Shown here piece by piece: positions 16,359 through 25,121 of a stretch of 64,000 nucleotides of DNA. The DNA comes from G965219965 sp965219965 (GTDB taxonomy: Bacteria; Pseudomonadota; Alphaproteobacteria; RS24). The DNA is taken from assembly GCA_965219965.1 (NCBI GenBank), contig OZ244796.1, forward strand, positions 1,302,001-1,366,000, in the 5' to 3' direction. The notes beneath the pieces were generated by a model that saw only the letters and a list, made by a program, of their open reading frames with translations, did no database searches and was not told the origin of the DNA. The position numbers and the translations under genes are program-made. Each line of letters begins with the position of its first letter. The first letter of the stretch is position 1.

Positions 16359-17153
16359 TTATTTAATTTCTTCCGCCGTGTCATATAATTCGGGCAGCCG
16401 ATTATTCCGGAAACGAAATTTAGTGCCGTGATTGTGACCCGTTCTAGCATCAAAATCCACCAAGATATCCCCCTGCGCGATGGCCTCAATAAAGCGTTTT
16501 TGCGAAAAGCCTTTAAGCATCATTATTTTGCTGTATTGGAAATGTTCTTCCTCTTTAATTTTTTTAGTCTGCGCTTCTACAAAAAAGCAATTATGCAGTT
16601 TCGTTCCAGCTTTGTGATAGAGGTCGTCAAAGCCCCAATATGGTTGAGGGTTTAGCTCGTCTAATCCAGCTTCGCTTTTAACATCTTTTAACCAAGCCGC
16701 GTGCCTGTCAGAAACAGCTTCACCGCTAAATGAAATTAACACTTTGCGTTCTTTTTTATCAATTTGCACCTCAAAGCCCCGGTCGCTTCTGCCCAAACAA
16801 GAAATGGTTTGCCTAAAACTCATTTCTGTTTTGGGGTATTTTTTGCCCGCCCCCTTATGTGGCCAACCATATTTGGGTAGCAAAATTGCCGTAACAAATT
16901 TAAGGGCTGTCGGGGAGGGTTCCATGTGAAAAAGTGTCGTTAAGGATTTTGTGCCGAACCTTTGACATTTTAATTCCCACTCCGCCGCATTGGGTATGGG
17001 CAGATTATTTTCCTCAATGCCCAGCAAGTCTTCTAAAGTGTTACCTATCCCGCCCGCATTGCCGGGTCTGTTATTTTTAATCCAGCCCCTTTGCTTGATT
17101 TCTTTCAGTTTTTCAATGAGGGATTCTTTGGTGTAAATTGTCGCTTCGGACAT
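16359..17153 (-). CDS. MvaI/BcnI-family type II restriction endonuclease
   Basis: 264 aa. Family blocks seen in order: GNAGGIGNTLEDLLGIEENN (residues 31-50), EWELKCQR with the catalytic E60-x-K62 pair, KSLTTLFHMEPSP, YWGFDDLYHKAGTKLHNCFF, and GDILVDFDARTGHNHGTKFRFR near the end. Known members cut CCWGG or CCSGG sites, so a CCNGG-type target is likely. Asn55 stands where I expect a metal-binding Asp (from memory of MvaI), which deserves checking. It begins 8 bp after the methyltransferase stop. AT-richer than core genes and placed inside a conserved cluster, it looks horizontally acquired. Confidence 0.88.
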   Translation of the reverse strand: MSEATIYTKESLIEKLKEIKQRGWIKNNRPGNAGGIGNTLEDLLGIEENNLPIPNAAEWELKCQRFGTKSLTTLFHMEPSPTALKFVTAILLPKYGWPHKGAGKKYPKTEMSFRQTISCLGRSDRGFEVQIDKKERKVLISFSGEAVSDRHAAWLKDVKSEAGLDELNPQPYWGFDDLYHKAGTKLHNCFFVEAQTKKIKEEEHFQYSKIMMLKGFSQKRFIEAIAQGDILVDFDARTGHNHGTKFRFRNNRLPELYDTAEEIK

Positions 17154-17161
17154 AATGCCCC

Positions 17162-17944
17162 CTAATGGCTTACCTCTTTTAATAGCGGTAAATCGGTTTC
17201 TTGTGTTTTTGTGTCTTGAGGGAAAGTCCCTTTGCGCCTGATGCGCTCTTGTGCCATTTCTACATATTCAGGCGATAGCTCAATGCCTATATATTTACGC
17301 CCATTTTTTATGGCCGATATGGCCGTCGTCCCCGAACCCATAAAGGGGTCAAGTATGATATTGGCGTTTGTTGATGATATAATCTGGTCAATAAGGGCTA
17401 CGGGAAATGGGGCGGGGTGAGGGTTTTTCATTTCTTGCGGAATTTCCCAAATGTCGCCATGCGCGTTTGCTTTTGGGGCAAGCTTAAAATCTTTCTTGGC
17501 AATCAAATATATAACCTCAAATGTCGGTAAAAAATATCCCGGGTTAAAATTTATGCCGCCCGCCCTGCGCCAGATGATAATTTGCCGCACGGGAAAGCCG
17601 TCAATGATTTCTTTTCTGTCTTGCAAAAGACCTGCTTGAACGCGCCATTTATGATTATAAAATATCGCGCCATCATCTTTGAGCAAGCGCACCATTTCGG
17701 CTAAACAATTTCTCTGCCATTGAATATATTCGTCATAAGGCATGCAATCATCATAGGTTGAGTAACCATCTATCAGAGCCGCATTTGCCCATTTGCCGCC
17801 GCGCCCATCTTTCAGCCCGTTGCCCGTGGAATTTTTGATATTATAGGGGGGCGATGTAACAACTAAATCTAAGCACGCATCGGGCATATCTTTCATCACT
17901 GAGAGAGAGTCGCCGCATATTATTTTATTTAGGTATTTTTCCAT
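17162..17944 (-). CDS. type II DNA methyltransferase, beta class (probably N4-cytosine)
   Basis: 260 aa. Motif IV TSPPYN (SPPY at residues 31-34) comes before the SAM-binding motif I DPFMGSGTT (199-207), the order of beta-class amino-methyltransferases. SPPY instead of DPPY favours N4-cytosine methylation, as expected for the partner of an MvaI/BcnI-type enzyme. It is upstream of and co-oriented with the endonuclease gene, so protection can be made first. No control-protein gene was seen in the 92 bp before it. Confidence 0.92.
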   Translation of the reverse strand: MEKYLNKIICGDSLSVMKDMPDACLDLVVTSPPYNIKNSTGNGLKDGRGGKWANAALIDGYSTYDDCMPYDEYIQWQRNCLAEMVRLLKDDGAIFYNHKWRVQAGLLQDRKEIIDGFPVRQIIIWRRAGGINFNPGYFLPTFEVIYLIAKKDFKLAPKANAHGDIWEIPQEMKNPHPAPFPVALIDQIISSTNANIILDPFMGSGTTAISAIKNGRKYIGIELSPEYVEMAQERIRRKGTFPQDTKTQETDLPLLKEVSH

Positions 17945-18036
17945 ATTATCGCCCGTCCGCTATGCCAATATATAGGCTGTTCTAAATTAATCAATCTATG
18001 GCACAGCGAGGCGGGCAGCTTTTCCACATATTTTCT

Positions 18037-19371
18037 TTATTTCCCGATACAAAAATCCTTAAAGACGATGTCTAGGAGGGATTCGATATCCACGGCGCCG
18101 GTGATGGTGCCGAGGGCGCGGTTGGTTTGGCGCAGGTCTTCGGCCACCAGTTCGGGTTGGTCGGCTTTGAGGGCGCGGGTCAGCGCGGCGGCGGCGGCGG
18201 TGAGGGCGTCTTTATGGCGTTGGCGGGTAAAGGCGGGGTGTTCGGCCAGTCCGAAACGGGTTTGGGTATCTTTTTCCAGCGCGGCGTAAAGCGCGTCTAA
18301 GCCGTCTCCCGTTTTAACCGACACGCAGAAATGTTTTTCTTTTTTTGTTTGGGTTTTGTCGGCGCGTAAATCGCTTTTATTGAGAATGTGGTAATCACCT
18401 TTTTGCGCGGGAATGGTTTCGGGCGTGTCTTTTATATCGGGGGCGGTGACAAAAAGGCGTATGTCGGCTTCGGCGGCGCGTTGTTTGGCACGGCGTATGC
18501 CTTCGCGCTCAATGTCGTTTTGCGCCCCCGCTTGGGTGACACGCAAGCCCGCCGTGTCGGCAAGGGTGACTGGCACGCCGCCCAGCGTTAACGGCACAGC
18601 GACAATATCGCGGGTGGTGCCAGCTTGCGGCGACACAATCGCGGCCTCGCGGCCCGCCAAATAATTCAGCAGGCTGGACTTGCCAACATTGGGCGCACCG
18701 ATAATGGCCAGCTCTATACCATCGCGCAGGCGCACACCACGCGGCTCAGCCAAATGGGCGGCCAGTTCACTGTGCAGTTTGTGCATGTCCTTGAGCGCGG
18801 CTTGGCCAATGCCGCCGGGCAAATCCTCATCGGCAAATTCTATGTCCGCTTCTAAATGCGCCAGCGCGTTGGCCAGCCTTGTGCGCCAGCTTTCGTAAAG
18901 TGCGCCCAACGCGCCGTGCATTTGGCGCACCGCTTGGGCGTGCTGGGCGGGGGTTTCGGCGGCAATTAAATCGGCCACGCCCTCAGCGCGGGTCAAATCC
19001 ATGCGGCCATGCAACACCGCACGGCGGGAAAACGCACCCGCCTCAGCCGCGTCCAAGCCGTTGAGTTGCGCCAAAGCGGCCAGCACCAAAGCGGCATTGG
19101 CCGCGCCGCCATGAATGTGCAACTCGGCCATATCCTCGCCCGTGAAAGAATGGGGCGCGGGGAAAAATAAAACCAACGCATCATCTATGGGCGCGTGGCT
19201 GGCGGGGTCGTAAAGCGTGCGCAGACTGGCGCGGCGCGGGGCGGGGGCGGGTTTTTGCGTGAGCGTTTTGAGCGCGGCGGCGCATTGGTCGCCCGATAGG
19301 CGTATGATTGTAATCGCGCCGCTTCCGGCTGGCGTGGAAAGCGCGTAAATGGTCGGTTCGGTGCTTGTCAT
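18037..19371 (-). CDS. mnmE: tRNA modification GTPase MnmE
   Basis: 444 aa. N-terminal folate-binding domain (TIYALSTPAGSGAITIIRLSG, FTGEDMAELHIHGG), then a helical region interrupted by a G domain with P-loop GAPNVGKS (225-232), TTRD, DTAGLR and NKSD, and the C-terminal CIGK (441-444) whose Cys is required for tRNA modification. It works as a heterotetramer with MnmG on wobble uridines. It follows rho by 19 bp; its usual partner mnmG is displaced by the inserted restriction-modification region. Confidence 0.96.
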   Translation of the reverse strand: MTSTEPTIYALSTPAGSGAITIIRLSGDQCAAALKTLTQKPAPAPRRASLRTLYDPASHAPIDDALVLFFPAPHSFTGEDMAELHIHGGAANAALVLAALAQLNGLDAAEAGAFSRRAVLHGRMDLTRAEGVADLIAAETPAQHAQAVRQMHGALGALYESWRTRLANALAHLEADIEFADEDLPGGIGQAALKDMHKLHSELAAHLAEPRGVRLRDGIELAIIGAPNVGKSSLLNYLAGREAAIVSPQAGTTRDIVAVPLTLGGVPVTLADTAGLRVTQAGAQNDIEREGIRRAKQRAAEADIRLFVTAPDIKDTPETIPAQKGDYHILNKSDLRADKTQTKKEKHFCVSVKTGDGLDALYAALEKDTQTRFGLAEHPAFTRQRHKDALTAAAAALTRALKADQPELVAEDLRQTNRALGTITGAVDIESLLDIVFKDFCIGK

Positions 19372-19390
19372 TATGCCGCCCCGTTTGCGG

Positions 19391-20671
19391 TCAGGTATTC
19401 ATGGAGTCAAAAAACTCATTATTGCTTTTGGTCTGTTTGAGCTTGTCCAGCAAAAATTCAATGGCGTCCACCGTTCCCATCGGATTCAAAATGCGGCGCA
19501 AGACGTAAATTTTCGCCAGCGTTTCGCGGTCCACCAAAATTTCTTCCTTGCGCGTGCCAGATTTCATAATGTCAATGGACGGGAAAACGCGCTTATCGGC
19601 AATTTTGCGGTCCAGCACAATTTCCGAATTGCCTGTGCCTTTGAATTCCTCAAAAATCACCTCATCCATACGGCTGCCTGTGTCAATCAAAGCGGTGGAC
19701 ACAATGGTCAGCGAGCCGCCTTCTTCAATGTTGCGCGCCGCGCCAAAAAACCGCTTGGGGCGTTGCAACGCATTGGCGTCCACACCGCCCGTCAACACCT
19801 TGCCCGATGATGGCACAACCGTGTTATAGGCACGCCCAAGTCGGGTGATGCTGTCTAGCAAAATGACCACATCGCGGCCATGTTCCACCAAGCGTTTGGA
19901 TTTTTCAATCACCATTTCAGCCACTTGCACATGGCGGGCGGCGGGTTCATCAAAAGTGGAAGACACCACTTCGCCATTGACGGAACGCTGCATGTCGGTG
20001 ACTTCCTCAGGGCGTTCATCAATGAGCAGGACAATGAGATAACATTCCGGATGGTTGGTCGCAATGCTTTGGGCGATATTTTGCAACAGAACCGTTTTAC
20101 CCGTGCGCGGCGGGGCGACAATAAGAGCGCGTTGGCCTTTGCCAAGCGGGGCGACAATATCAATCACGCGGGAAGATTTATCTTTTTCAGTTGGCACATC
20201 CACTTCCATGTTCAGCCGTTCTTGCGGATAAAGCGGGGTGAGATTGTCAAAATTAACTTTATAGCGCGTCTTGTCGGGGTCTTCAAAATTAATGCTGTTT
20301 AATTTTATCAACGCGAAATAACGCTCGCCATCTTTCGGGCTGCGTATGTCGCCTTCCACCGTGTCACCTGTGCGAAGGGAAAAGCGGCGAATTTGCGATG
20401 GGCTAACATATATGTCATCTGGCCCGGGCAAATAATTCGCATCGGGCGAGCGCAAAAAACCAAAACCATCAGGTAAAACTTCCACCACACCTTCGCCGAC
20501 AATATCTGTGCCATTTTCGGCCAGCTGTTTGAGAATGGCAAACATGAGGTCTTGCTTACGCATGGTAGAAGCGTTTTCAATATCGTGCTTGTCGGCCAAA
20601 GCAATCAGCTCGGTCGGGGTTTTTTGTTTCAGCTCTTGGAGTTTAATTTGCTGCATGAAAAACTCATTCAT
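19391..20671 (-). CDS. rho: transcription termination factor Rho
   Basis: 426 aa hexameric RNA helicase. RNA-binding OB domain (GVVEVLPDGFGFLRSPDANY), Walker A APPRTGKT (186-193), Walker B LIVLLIDERPEEVTDM, and Q/R-loop segments (TGGVDANALQRPKRFFGAARN, TGSRMDE) are all intact. The ATG at 20671 or the one at 20656 (MQQIKLQELKQ) could be used; no strong ribosome-binding site marks either. A 225-bp purine-rich gap separates it from hemJ. Confidence 0.97.
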   Translation of the reverse strand: MNEFFMQQIKLQELKQKTPTELIALADKHDIENASTMRKQDLMFAILKQLAENGTDIVGEGVVEVLPDGFGFLRSPDANYLPGPDDIYVSPSQIRRFSLRTGDTVEGDIRSPKDGERYFALIKLNSINFEDPDKTRYKVNFDNLTPLYPQERLNMEVDVPTEKDKSSRVIDIVAPLGKGQRALIVAPPRTGKTVLLQNIAQSIATNHPECYLIVLLIDERPEEVTDMQRSVNGEVVSSTFDEPAARHVQVAEMVIEKSKRLVEHGRDVVILLDSITRLGRAYNTVVPSSGKVLTGGVDANALQRPKRFFGAARNIEEGGSLTIVSTALIDTGSRMDEVIFEEFKGTGNSEIVLDRKIADKRVFPSIDIMKSGTRKEEILVDRETLAKIYVLRRILNPMGTVDAIEFLLDKLKQTKSNNEFFDSMNT

Positions 20672-20896
20672 TGGGGTGGGGTTTGGAAGTGGGGGCTAGC
20701 GCATACGCGATGAAAAATGGAATGAAAATATGAAACGGAAATACGAAACGGGAAAGGTTAGGGCGGGGAAGGGAGGCGGCGGCAGAGGGGTGCGCGCCGC
20801 CTCAAAACGCCAAAAGGAAAGGCGTCCCGAAAGGACATGGGGACACAATGCCCTGAAAAACGGTTTTTGGCAAGGGGGTAATTAGGGAAAATGGTC

Positions 20897-21352
20897 TCAA
20901 AACGGCCTGACCACCACCATAATGATGATGATAATGGTTAAAATGGGTGGGATTTCGTTGATAAGGCGGAAAAATCGGCCTGATTGAGGTGGTTTGCCAG
21001 ATAGGAATTGCCGCCGCCAACGGGCGAGGCAAATGTGATAGGCGAGCAGAATGAGCAGGCAGGCGATTTTTACCCACAGCCAAAGACCCGCTTGTGCCAA
21101 AAGTGGCGGGGTGAACAGCAAGGCCAGCCCCAAAACCCATGCGGCGACCATAGCGGGGTTAATGATGCGGCGCAAAAGTTTGACTTCCATCATTTCAAAT
21201 TGCGGCGCGAGGGCAGGTTGGTTGTTTTCGTATGCTTCGGCGTGATAGGCATAAAGGCGCGGCAGATAATATAGCCCCGCCATCCAAAACATAACGGCGA
21301 TAATGTGTAAGGCTTTAAGCCATAAATAGGCTTGAATGAGAAAATCGGTCAT
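20897..21352 (-). CDS. hemJ: protoporphyrinogen oxidase HemJ
   Basis: 151 aa, about four membrane segments. The N terminus AYLWLKALHIIAVMFWMAGL and LYYLPRLYAYH, and the RRIINPAMVAAW segment, are typical of HemJ (formerly UPF0093), the heme-binding oxidase of late heme synthesis. Its start overlaps the hemE stop by 4 bp (ATGA). hemE-hemJ-rho is a normal alphaproteobacterial order; ferrochelatase, which in some relatives sits here, is absent. Confidence 0.92.
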   Translation of the reverse strand: MTDFLIQAYLWLKALHIIAVMFWMAGLYYLPRLYAYHAEAYENNQPALAPQFEMMEVKLLRRIINPAMVAAWVLGLALLFTPPLLAQAGLWLWVKIACLLILLAYHICLARWRRQFLSGKPPQSGRFFRLINEIPPILTIIIIIMVVVRPF

Positions 21353-22380
21353 TGCTTTGTTCCTCTTATGCGAGCGACAAGTTGGGCGACATGGTCGGGC
21401 GAGGTTTGCGGCTGTATGCCATGCCCAAGATTAAAAATATGGCGGCGGTTTTTAGTCGCACTCAGTATAGCATCAATGGCAGCATTGAGTTGGTCGCCAC
21501 CCGCGATTAAATCTTGCGGATGCAAATTGCCTTGCAGGATAATTTCTTGCGGTAGATTTTCACACGCCCAATTTATATCTATGTTTTCATCAAGGCTGAG
21601 TCCGTCCGGGCGCACCGCTTTGGCGAAGTGAAGAATGTCTTGGCCAATGCCACGCGGAAAGGCAATGATGGGAATGTTTTGATGCTGCTGGCGTATGTTT
21701 TGAATGATGCGTGCATTGGGTTCAAAACAATAGCGGGCGCGTTCATCACCCGATAGGCTGCCCGCCCAGCTGTCAAAAATTTGCACTACCTCTGCACCCG
21801 CTTCAATTTGACGGGTGAGGTAGGTGCTGGTGGATTCAATCAGAATCTCTATGAGCGCGTCAAAAGCGGGGCGGTTGTTTTTATAAAAAGCATGGGCCGG
21901 AGCTTGGTCGGGGGTGCCGCGCCCTGCAATCATGTAAGAGGCCACCGTCCAAGGCGCACCGGCAAAACCTATTAAAGCGGTGGGGGTGGGTAAGGCTTGG
22001 GTGAGATTTTCTAGGGTTTGATAAATGGGCGCGAGGGTGGTGTGGATTTTGTCAGGGGTGAGCGCGGCGGGGTCTTTAAGCGGGTCAAGGCGTGGCCCTT
22101 CGCCGTCCACAAACCATAATTTCTGCCCCAAAGCGTGCGGGATAAGAAGGATGTCGGCGAAAAGAATAGCGGCATCAAAATCATAGCGGGCAATCGGCTG
22201 TAAGGTGACTTGGGCGGCGAGGTCGGGGTCATAGCATAGCTCTAAAAAGCTGCCTGCCTTTTGGCGGGTCTGGCGATATTCAGGCAAATAGCGACCCGCT
22301 TGGCGCATAAGCCAAATAGGTGGAATGGGGGGTATGGCTTTGGCCGTGTTGAAAGAGGCTAGAAATTTCTTTTCCTGCAC
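21349..22380 (-). CDS. hemE: uroporphyrinogen decarboxylase
   Basis: 343 aa from the GTG at 22380. HemE makes coproporphyrinogen III from uroporphyrinogen III. Signature WLMRQAGRYLPEYR at the substrate site, DAAILFADILLIP, GFAGAPWTVASYMI, FDSWAG and FNLGHGIQP identify it. GTG was chosen because AGGAA precedes it at good spacing and the protein then has normal length; a longer open frame upstream has an atypical sequence. The gene reads away from the candidate origin region. Confidence 0.94.
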   Translation of the reverse strand: MQEKKFLASFNTAKAIPPIPPIWLMRQAGRYLPEYRQTRQKAGSFLELCYDPDLAAQVTLQPIARYDFDAAILFADILLIPHALGQKLWFVDGEGPRLDPLKDPAALTPDKIHTTLAPIYQTLENLTQALPTPTALIGFAGAPWTVASYMIAGRGTPDQAPAHAFYKNNRPAFDALIEILIESTSTYLTRQIEAGAEVVQIFDSWAGSLSGDERARYCFEPNARIIQNIRQQHQNIPIIAFPRGIGQDILHFAKAVRPDGLSLDENIDINWACENLPQEIILQGNLHPQDLIAGGDQLNAAIDAILSATKNRRHIFNLGHGIQPQTSPDHVAQLVARIRGTKQ

Positions 22381-22813
22381 GCGCTGAGTTCCTGCCGATA
22401 AAATGCTTTCTTCCTTATAACATCTTCTTATATATAAATATATATAGGTAGTAGTGGTTGTAGTGTGGCCGTTTTTCTGTGGACACAATAATATGCACAT
22501 GGATATGCACATAAGGTGGTGCGCCATGCAAGCGGGGGCTTGTTTGATTTATGCCCAAAATCTTCACAGCGATGCCATTGTTAACATAAATAAGGGTTCG
22601 GTTTCGCTTGGGAATAATGGTAAGAATGGGGATAAGCGCGACACCCTGCGCGGCGGGGAAAAATCCCCATTATTGCGCGGGGTCGCGGGGCATTTATTAA
22701 GTGGCGTAAAAGCGGCGGTATGAGTTTAGAATAGGGTGGACAAAAATACGGGGGCGGGCGAAAAAGGGCAGTTCTCCCTGTTGTTCACAGGATTCACAGG
22801 AGCAAGGGGCAAA
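22381..22813. other. candidate chromosomal replication origin (oriC)
   Basis: 433-bp intergenic region between divergent hemE and ppsR. It holds an AT-rich stretch at 22413-22447 (alternating TATATA) and a cluster of 9-mers close to the DnaA box TTATNCACA. Boxes with one mismatch: 22491-22499, 22503-22511, 22549-22557, 22627-22635 (reverse) and 22781-22789. Boxes with two: 22478-22486 (reverse), 22560-22568 and 22790-22798. The Caulobacter origin also borders hemE. A GC hairpin-like inverted repeat lies near 22636-22690. Promoters for both flanking genes must also lie here. Confidence 0.65.
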
Positions 22814-23650
22814 ATGGCAGAGGCCGCGCCGAAAGAATTTCACCTTTATTTGGTCTCCGATAGCACGGGCGAAACAATCGGCTCGGTGGCCAAAGCGGTG
22901 TGCGCCTATTTTGTAGATGTTAGCCCGATAGAACATCCTTATGGGCTGGTGCGCTCGGACAAACAGCTAGAGCGCGTGCTGGGCGCGATTGAAAAAAATC
23001 CGGGTCCCGTGCTGTTTTCTATGGTGAGCGAAGAGCTGACCGAAAAGCTGGAGCGGTTTTGCAAAAATCTCGGCTTGCCCTGCCTGAATGTGCTTGAGCC
23101 TTTTGTTGATTTAATCGCCGAGCATTTAGATGTGGAAGTGCGCGGCAAGCCCGGACGGCAACATAAACTCACGCGGGAATATTTTGACCGCATTGAGGCG
23201 TTGAATTATACGGTCGCGCATGATGATGGGCAAAGCCAAGGCGATTTGAACGATGCCGATGTGGTGCTTGTTGGGGTGAGCCGCAGTTCTAAAACGCCGA
23301 CTTGTATTTATTTGGCCAATCGCGGCGTTAAGGCGGCCAATGTGCCTTATGTGCTGGGCATTGCGCTGCCGTCTGAATTGCTGGAATTGACGCGCCCGCT
23401 TATTGTCGGGCTGGCGACCAATCCAGAACGGCTGGTGCAAATTCGCAAAAACAGATTGCTGTCTTTGAATGAAGAAAAGGAAGTGAATTATGTTAACCCC
23501 GAACAGGTTAAAGAAGAGGTGAGCGAGGCGCGGCGGCTTTTCGCGCAGAAAAATTGGCCAGTGATAGATGTCACAAGGCGATCCATTGAGGAAACGGCCA
23601 CGACAATTTTGAATCTTTTGCATGCGCGTAATGAGGATGCGGAAAAATGA
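22814..23650 (+). CDS. ppsR: pyruvate, phosphate dikinase regulatory protein (DUF299 kinase/pyrophosphorylase)
   Basis: 278 aa. Opening FHLYLVSDSTGET, a P-loop-like GVSRSSKTPT (154-163), PYVLGIALP and NPERLVQIRKNRL are diagnostic of the bifunctional kinase/pyrophosphorylase that controls PPDK or PEP synthase by ADP-dependent phosphorylation. The ATG at 22814 follows AAGGGG; an upstream in-frame ATG at 22736 precedes sequence unlike the family. It is the first gene of ppsR-maf-aroE-coaE-dnaQ, all linked by overlaps. Confidence 0.93.
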   Translation: MAEAAPKEFHLYLVSDSTGETIGSVAKAVCAYFVDVSPIEHPYGLVRSDKQLERVLGAIEKNPGPVLFSMVSEELTEKLERFCKNLGLPCLNVLEPFVDLIAEHLDVEVRGKPGRQHKLTREYFDRIEALNYTVAHDDGQSQGDLNDADVVLVGVSRSSKTPTCIYLANRGVKAANVPYVLGIALPSELLELTRPLIVGLATNPERLVQIRKNRLLSLNEEKEVNYVNPEQVKEEVSEARRLFAQKNWPVIDVTRRSIEETATTILNLLHARNEDAEK

Positions 23651-24267
23651 GCTGGCAAAATGACACGATGCCTTTGACGCTGGCCTCGCAAAGCCCCGCA
23701 CGGGCGCAGATTTTAGCCCATGCGGGCTTGCGCTTTGAGGTGGTGGTGTCGGGGGTGGATGAGGCGGCGTTGAAAAACGCGGCGGGCAGTGCGGCGGATA
23801 TGGGTGCGTTGGAAAAACTCGCCGCCGCGCTGGCGCAGGCTAAGGCCGAAAAAGTATCGCTGATGCCGACAGAGGGTTTGGTGATTGGTGCCGACCAGCT
23901 GCTTTATTGCGATGGCCGATTGTTGGACAAGCCCAAAGATGCGGAAGAGGCGCGGCGGCATTTGCAATTTTTACGCGGCAAGACGCATATATTACTAAGC
24001 GCGTGCGCGTTGGTGCGCGATGGGGCGTGTTTGTGGTCGCATGTGGCGCGGGCCGATTTAACCATGCGCGATTTTTCTGACGCTTTTTTGGACGCTTATT
24101 TGCAAAAAGGCGGGGCAGGGCTTTTGGCATCGGTGGGGTGCTACCGATTGGAAGCGGAAGGGGCGCATTTATTTGAACAAATTGACGGCGACCATTTTGC
24201 AATTTTGGGTCTGCCTCTGCCGCAGCTTTTAGACGCTTTGCGGCGCGAAGGCGGGGTGCTGGCATGA
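23647..24267 (+). CDS. maf: Maf-like nucleotide pyrophosphatase
   Basis: 206 aa. LTLASQSPARAQILAHAGL matches the family start, with GADQLLYCDGRLLDKP containing the conserved Asp and LRGKTHILLSA following. Maf proteins hydrolyse non-canonical or modified nucleoside triphosphates. Which of the dTTP/UTP or m7GTP subfamilies applies is not certain from sequence. The start overlaps the ppsR stop (ATGA) and its stop overlaps aroE likewise. Confidence 0.9.
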   Translation: MSWQNDTMPLTLASQSPARAQILAHAGLRFEVVVSGVDEAALKNAAGSAADMGALEKLAAALAQAKAEKVSLMPTEGLVIGADQLLYCDGRLLDKPKDAEEARRHLQFLRGKTHILLSACALVRDGACLWSHVARADLTMRDFSDAFLDAYLQKGGAGLLASVGCYRLEAEGAHLFEQIDGDHFAILGLPLPQLLDALRREGGVLA

Positions 24268-25121
24268 GCGCGGCAATAAAAAAAGCGGGCGTGGTTGGCT
24301 GGCCGATTGACCATTCTTTGTCGCCCATTATTCATCGGCATTGGTTGGCGGCCTATGGCATTGCGGGGGCTTACGAAAAGCACGCCATTGCGCCAGATAA
24401 TTTTGCCGATGGCCTGCGCGGCTTGGCGGCGCAAGGGCTGGTGGGGGTGAATGTCACCATGCCGCATAAGCAGGCGGCTTTCGCGCTGGCCGATGAGGCC
24501 GATGCAAGCGCGGCGCGTTTGGGCGCGGCTAATGTTTTGCATTTTGCAGGCGGGCGCATTATGGCGGGCAATACGGATGGGTTTGGCTTTATGGAAAATC
24601 TTCGCCATGCGGCGGCGGGGTTGGTGCTGCCCGTGCCAGTGTTCATTTTAGGCGCGGGCGGGGCGGCGCGAGCGATTGTTGCGGCTTTGGCCGATGCGGG
24701 GGTGCGGGAATTTTATATCGCCAATCGCAGCGCGGATAAAATTAAAACCCTTGCTGATATGGTCGCCAATATGGTGAGTGATGGCGCGGTGCATGAGGTG
24801 GCATGGGAAAAACGCGAAAGCGTTTTGGGCAAAATCGGTTTGCTGGTTAACACAACCAGTCTGGGCATGCACGGCCAGCCGCCGCTAGAATTGGACGGGG
24901 CGGGGCTGTCGGGCGATGCGGTGGTTGCTGATATTGTTTATACGCCCGCGCAAACGCGGCTATTGCAAATGGCGCAGGCCAAAGGGTGTGTGGGCGTGGC
25001 TGGTTTGGGTATGTTGCTTTACCAAGCCGTGCCGGCTTTTGAGGCGTGGTTCGGGCGGCGGCCTGAAGTGACGGACGCATTGCGGGCGGCGGTGCAAAAA
25101 CATTTAGAAGGGGCGGGCTGA
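24264..25121 (+). CDS. aroE: shikimate dehydrogenase
   Basis: 285 aa. NADPH-dependent reduction of 3-dehydroshikimate in aromatic amino-acid synthesis. Substrate site WPIDHSLSPIIHRHWL, catalytic Lys in NVTMPHKQAAF, cofactor loop ILGAGGAARAIVAAL and the Asp in GNTDGFGFM are all present, as is NTTSLGM. Overlaps maf by 4 bp and coaE by 1 bp (TGATG). Confidence 0.96.
   Translation: MSAAIKKAGVVGWPIDHSLSPIIHRHWLAAYGIAGAYEKHAIAPDNFADGLRGLAAQGLVGVNVTMPHKQAAFALADEADASAARLGAANVLHFAGGRIMAGNTDGFGFMENLRHAAAGLVLPVPVFILGAGGAARAIVAALADAGVREFYIANRSADKIKTLADMVANMVSDGAVHEVAWEKRESVLGKIGLLVNTTSLGMHGQPPLELDGAGLSGDAVVADIVYTPAQTRLLQMAQAKGCVGVAGLGMLLYQAVPAFEAWFGRRPEVTDALRAAVQKHLEGAG

Noticed and set aside
18021..18029. 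TTTTCCACA near 18021 as an origin DnaA box
   Set aside because: A single isolated match in the 92-bp gap before mnmE's end; no cluster or AT-rich unwinding element beside it.
20800..20880. Hairpins downstream of hemJ as a terminator
   Set aside because: Stems are short with bulges and no clear T-run follows on the transcribed strand.
22381..22527. N-terminal extension of HemE
   Set aside because: The extension (Thr/Tyr/Cys-rich) comes from the AT-rich origin candidate; GTG 22380 has a ribosome-binding site and gives normal length.
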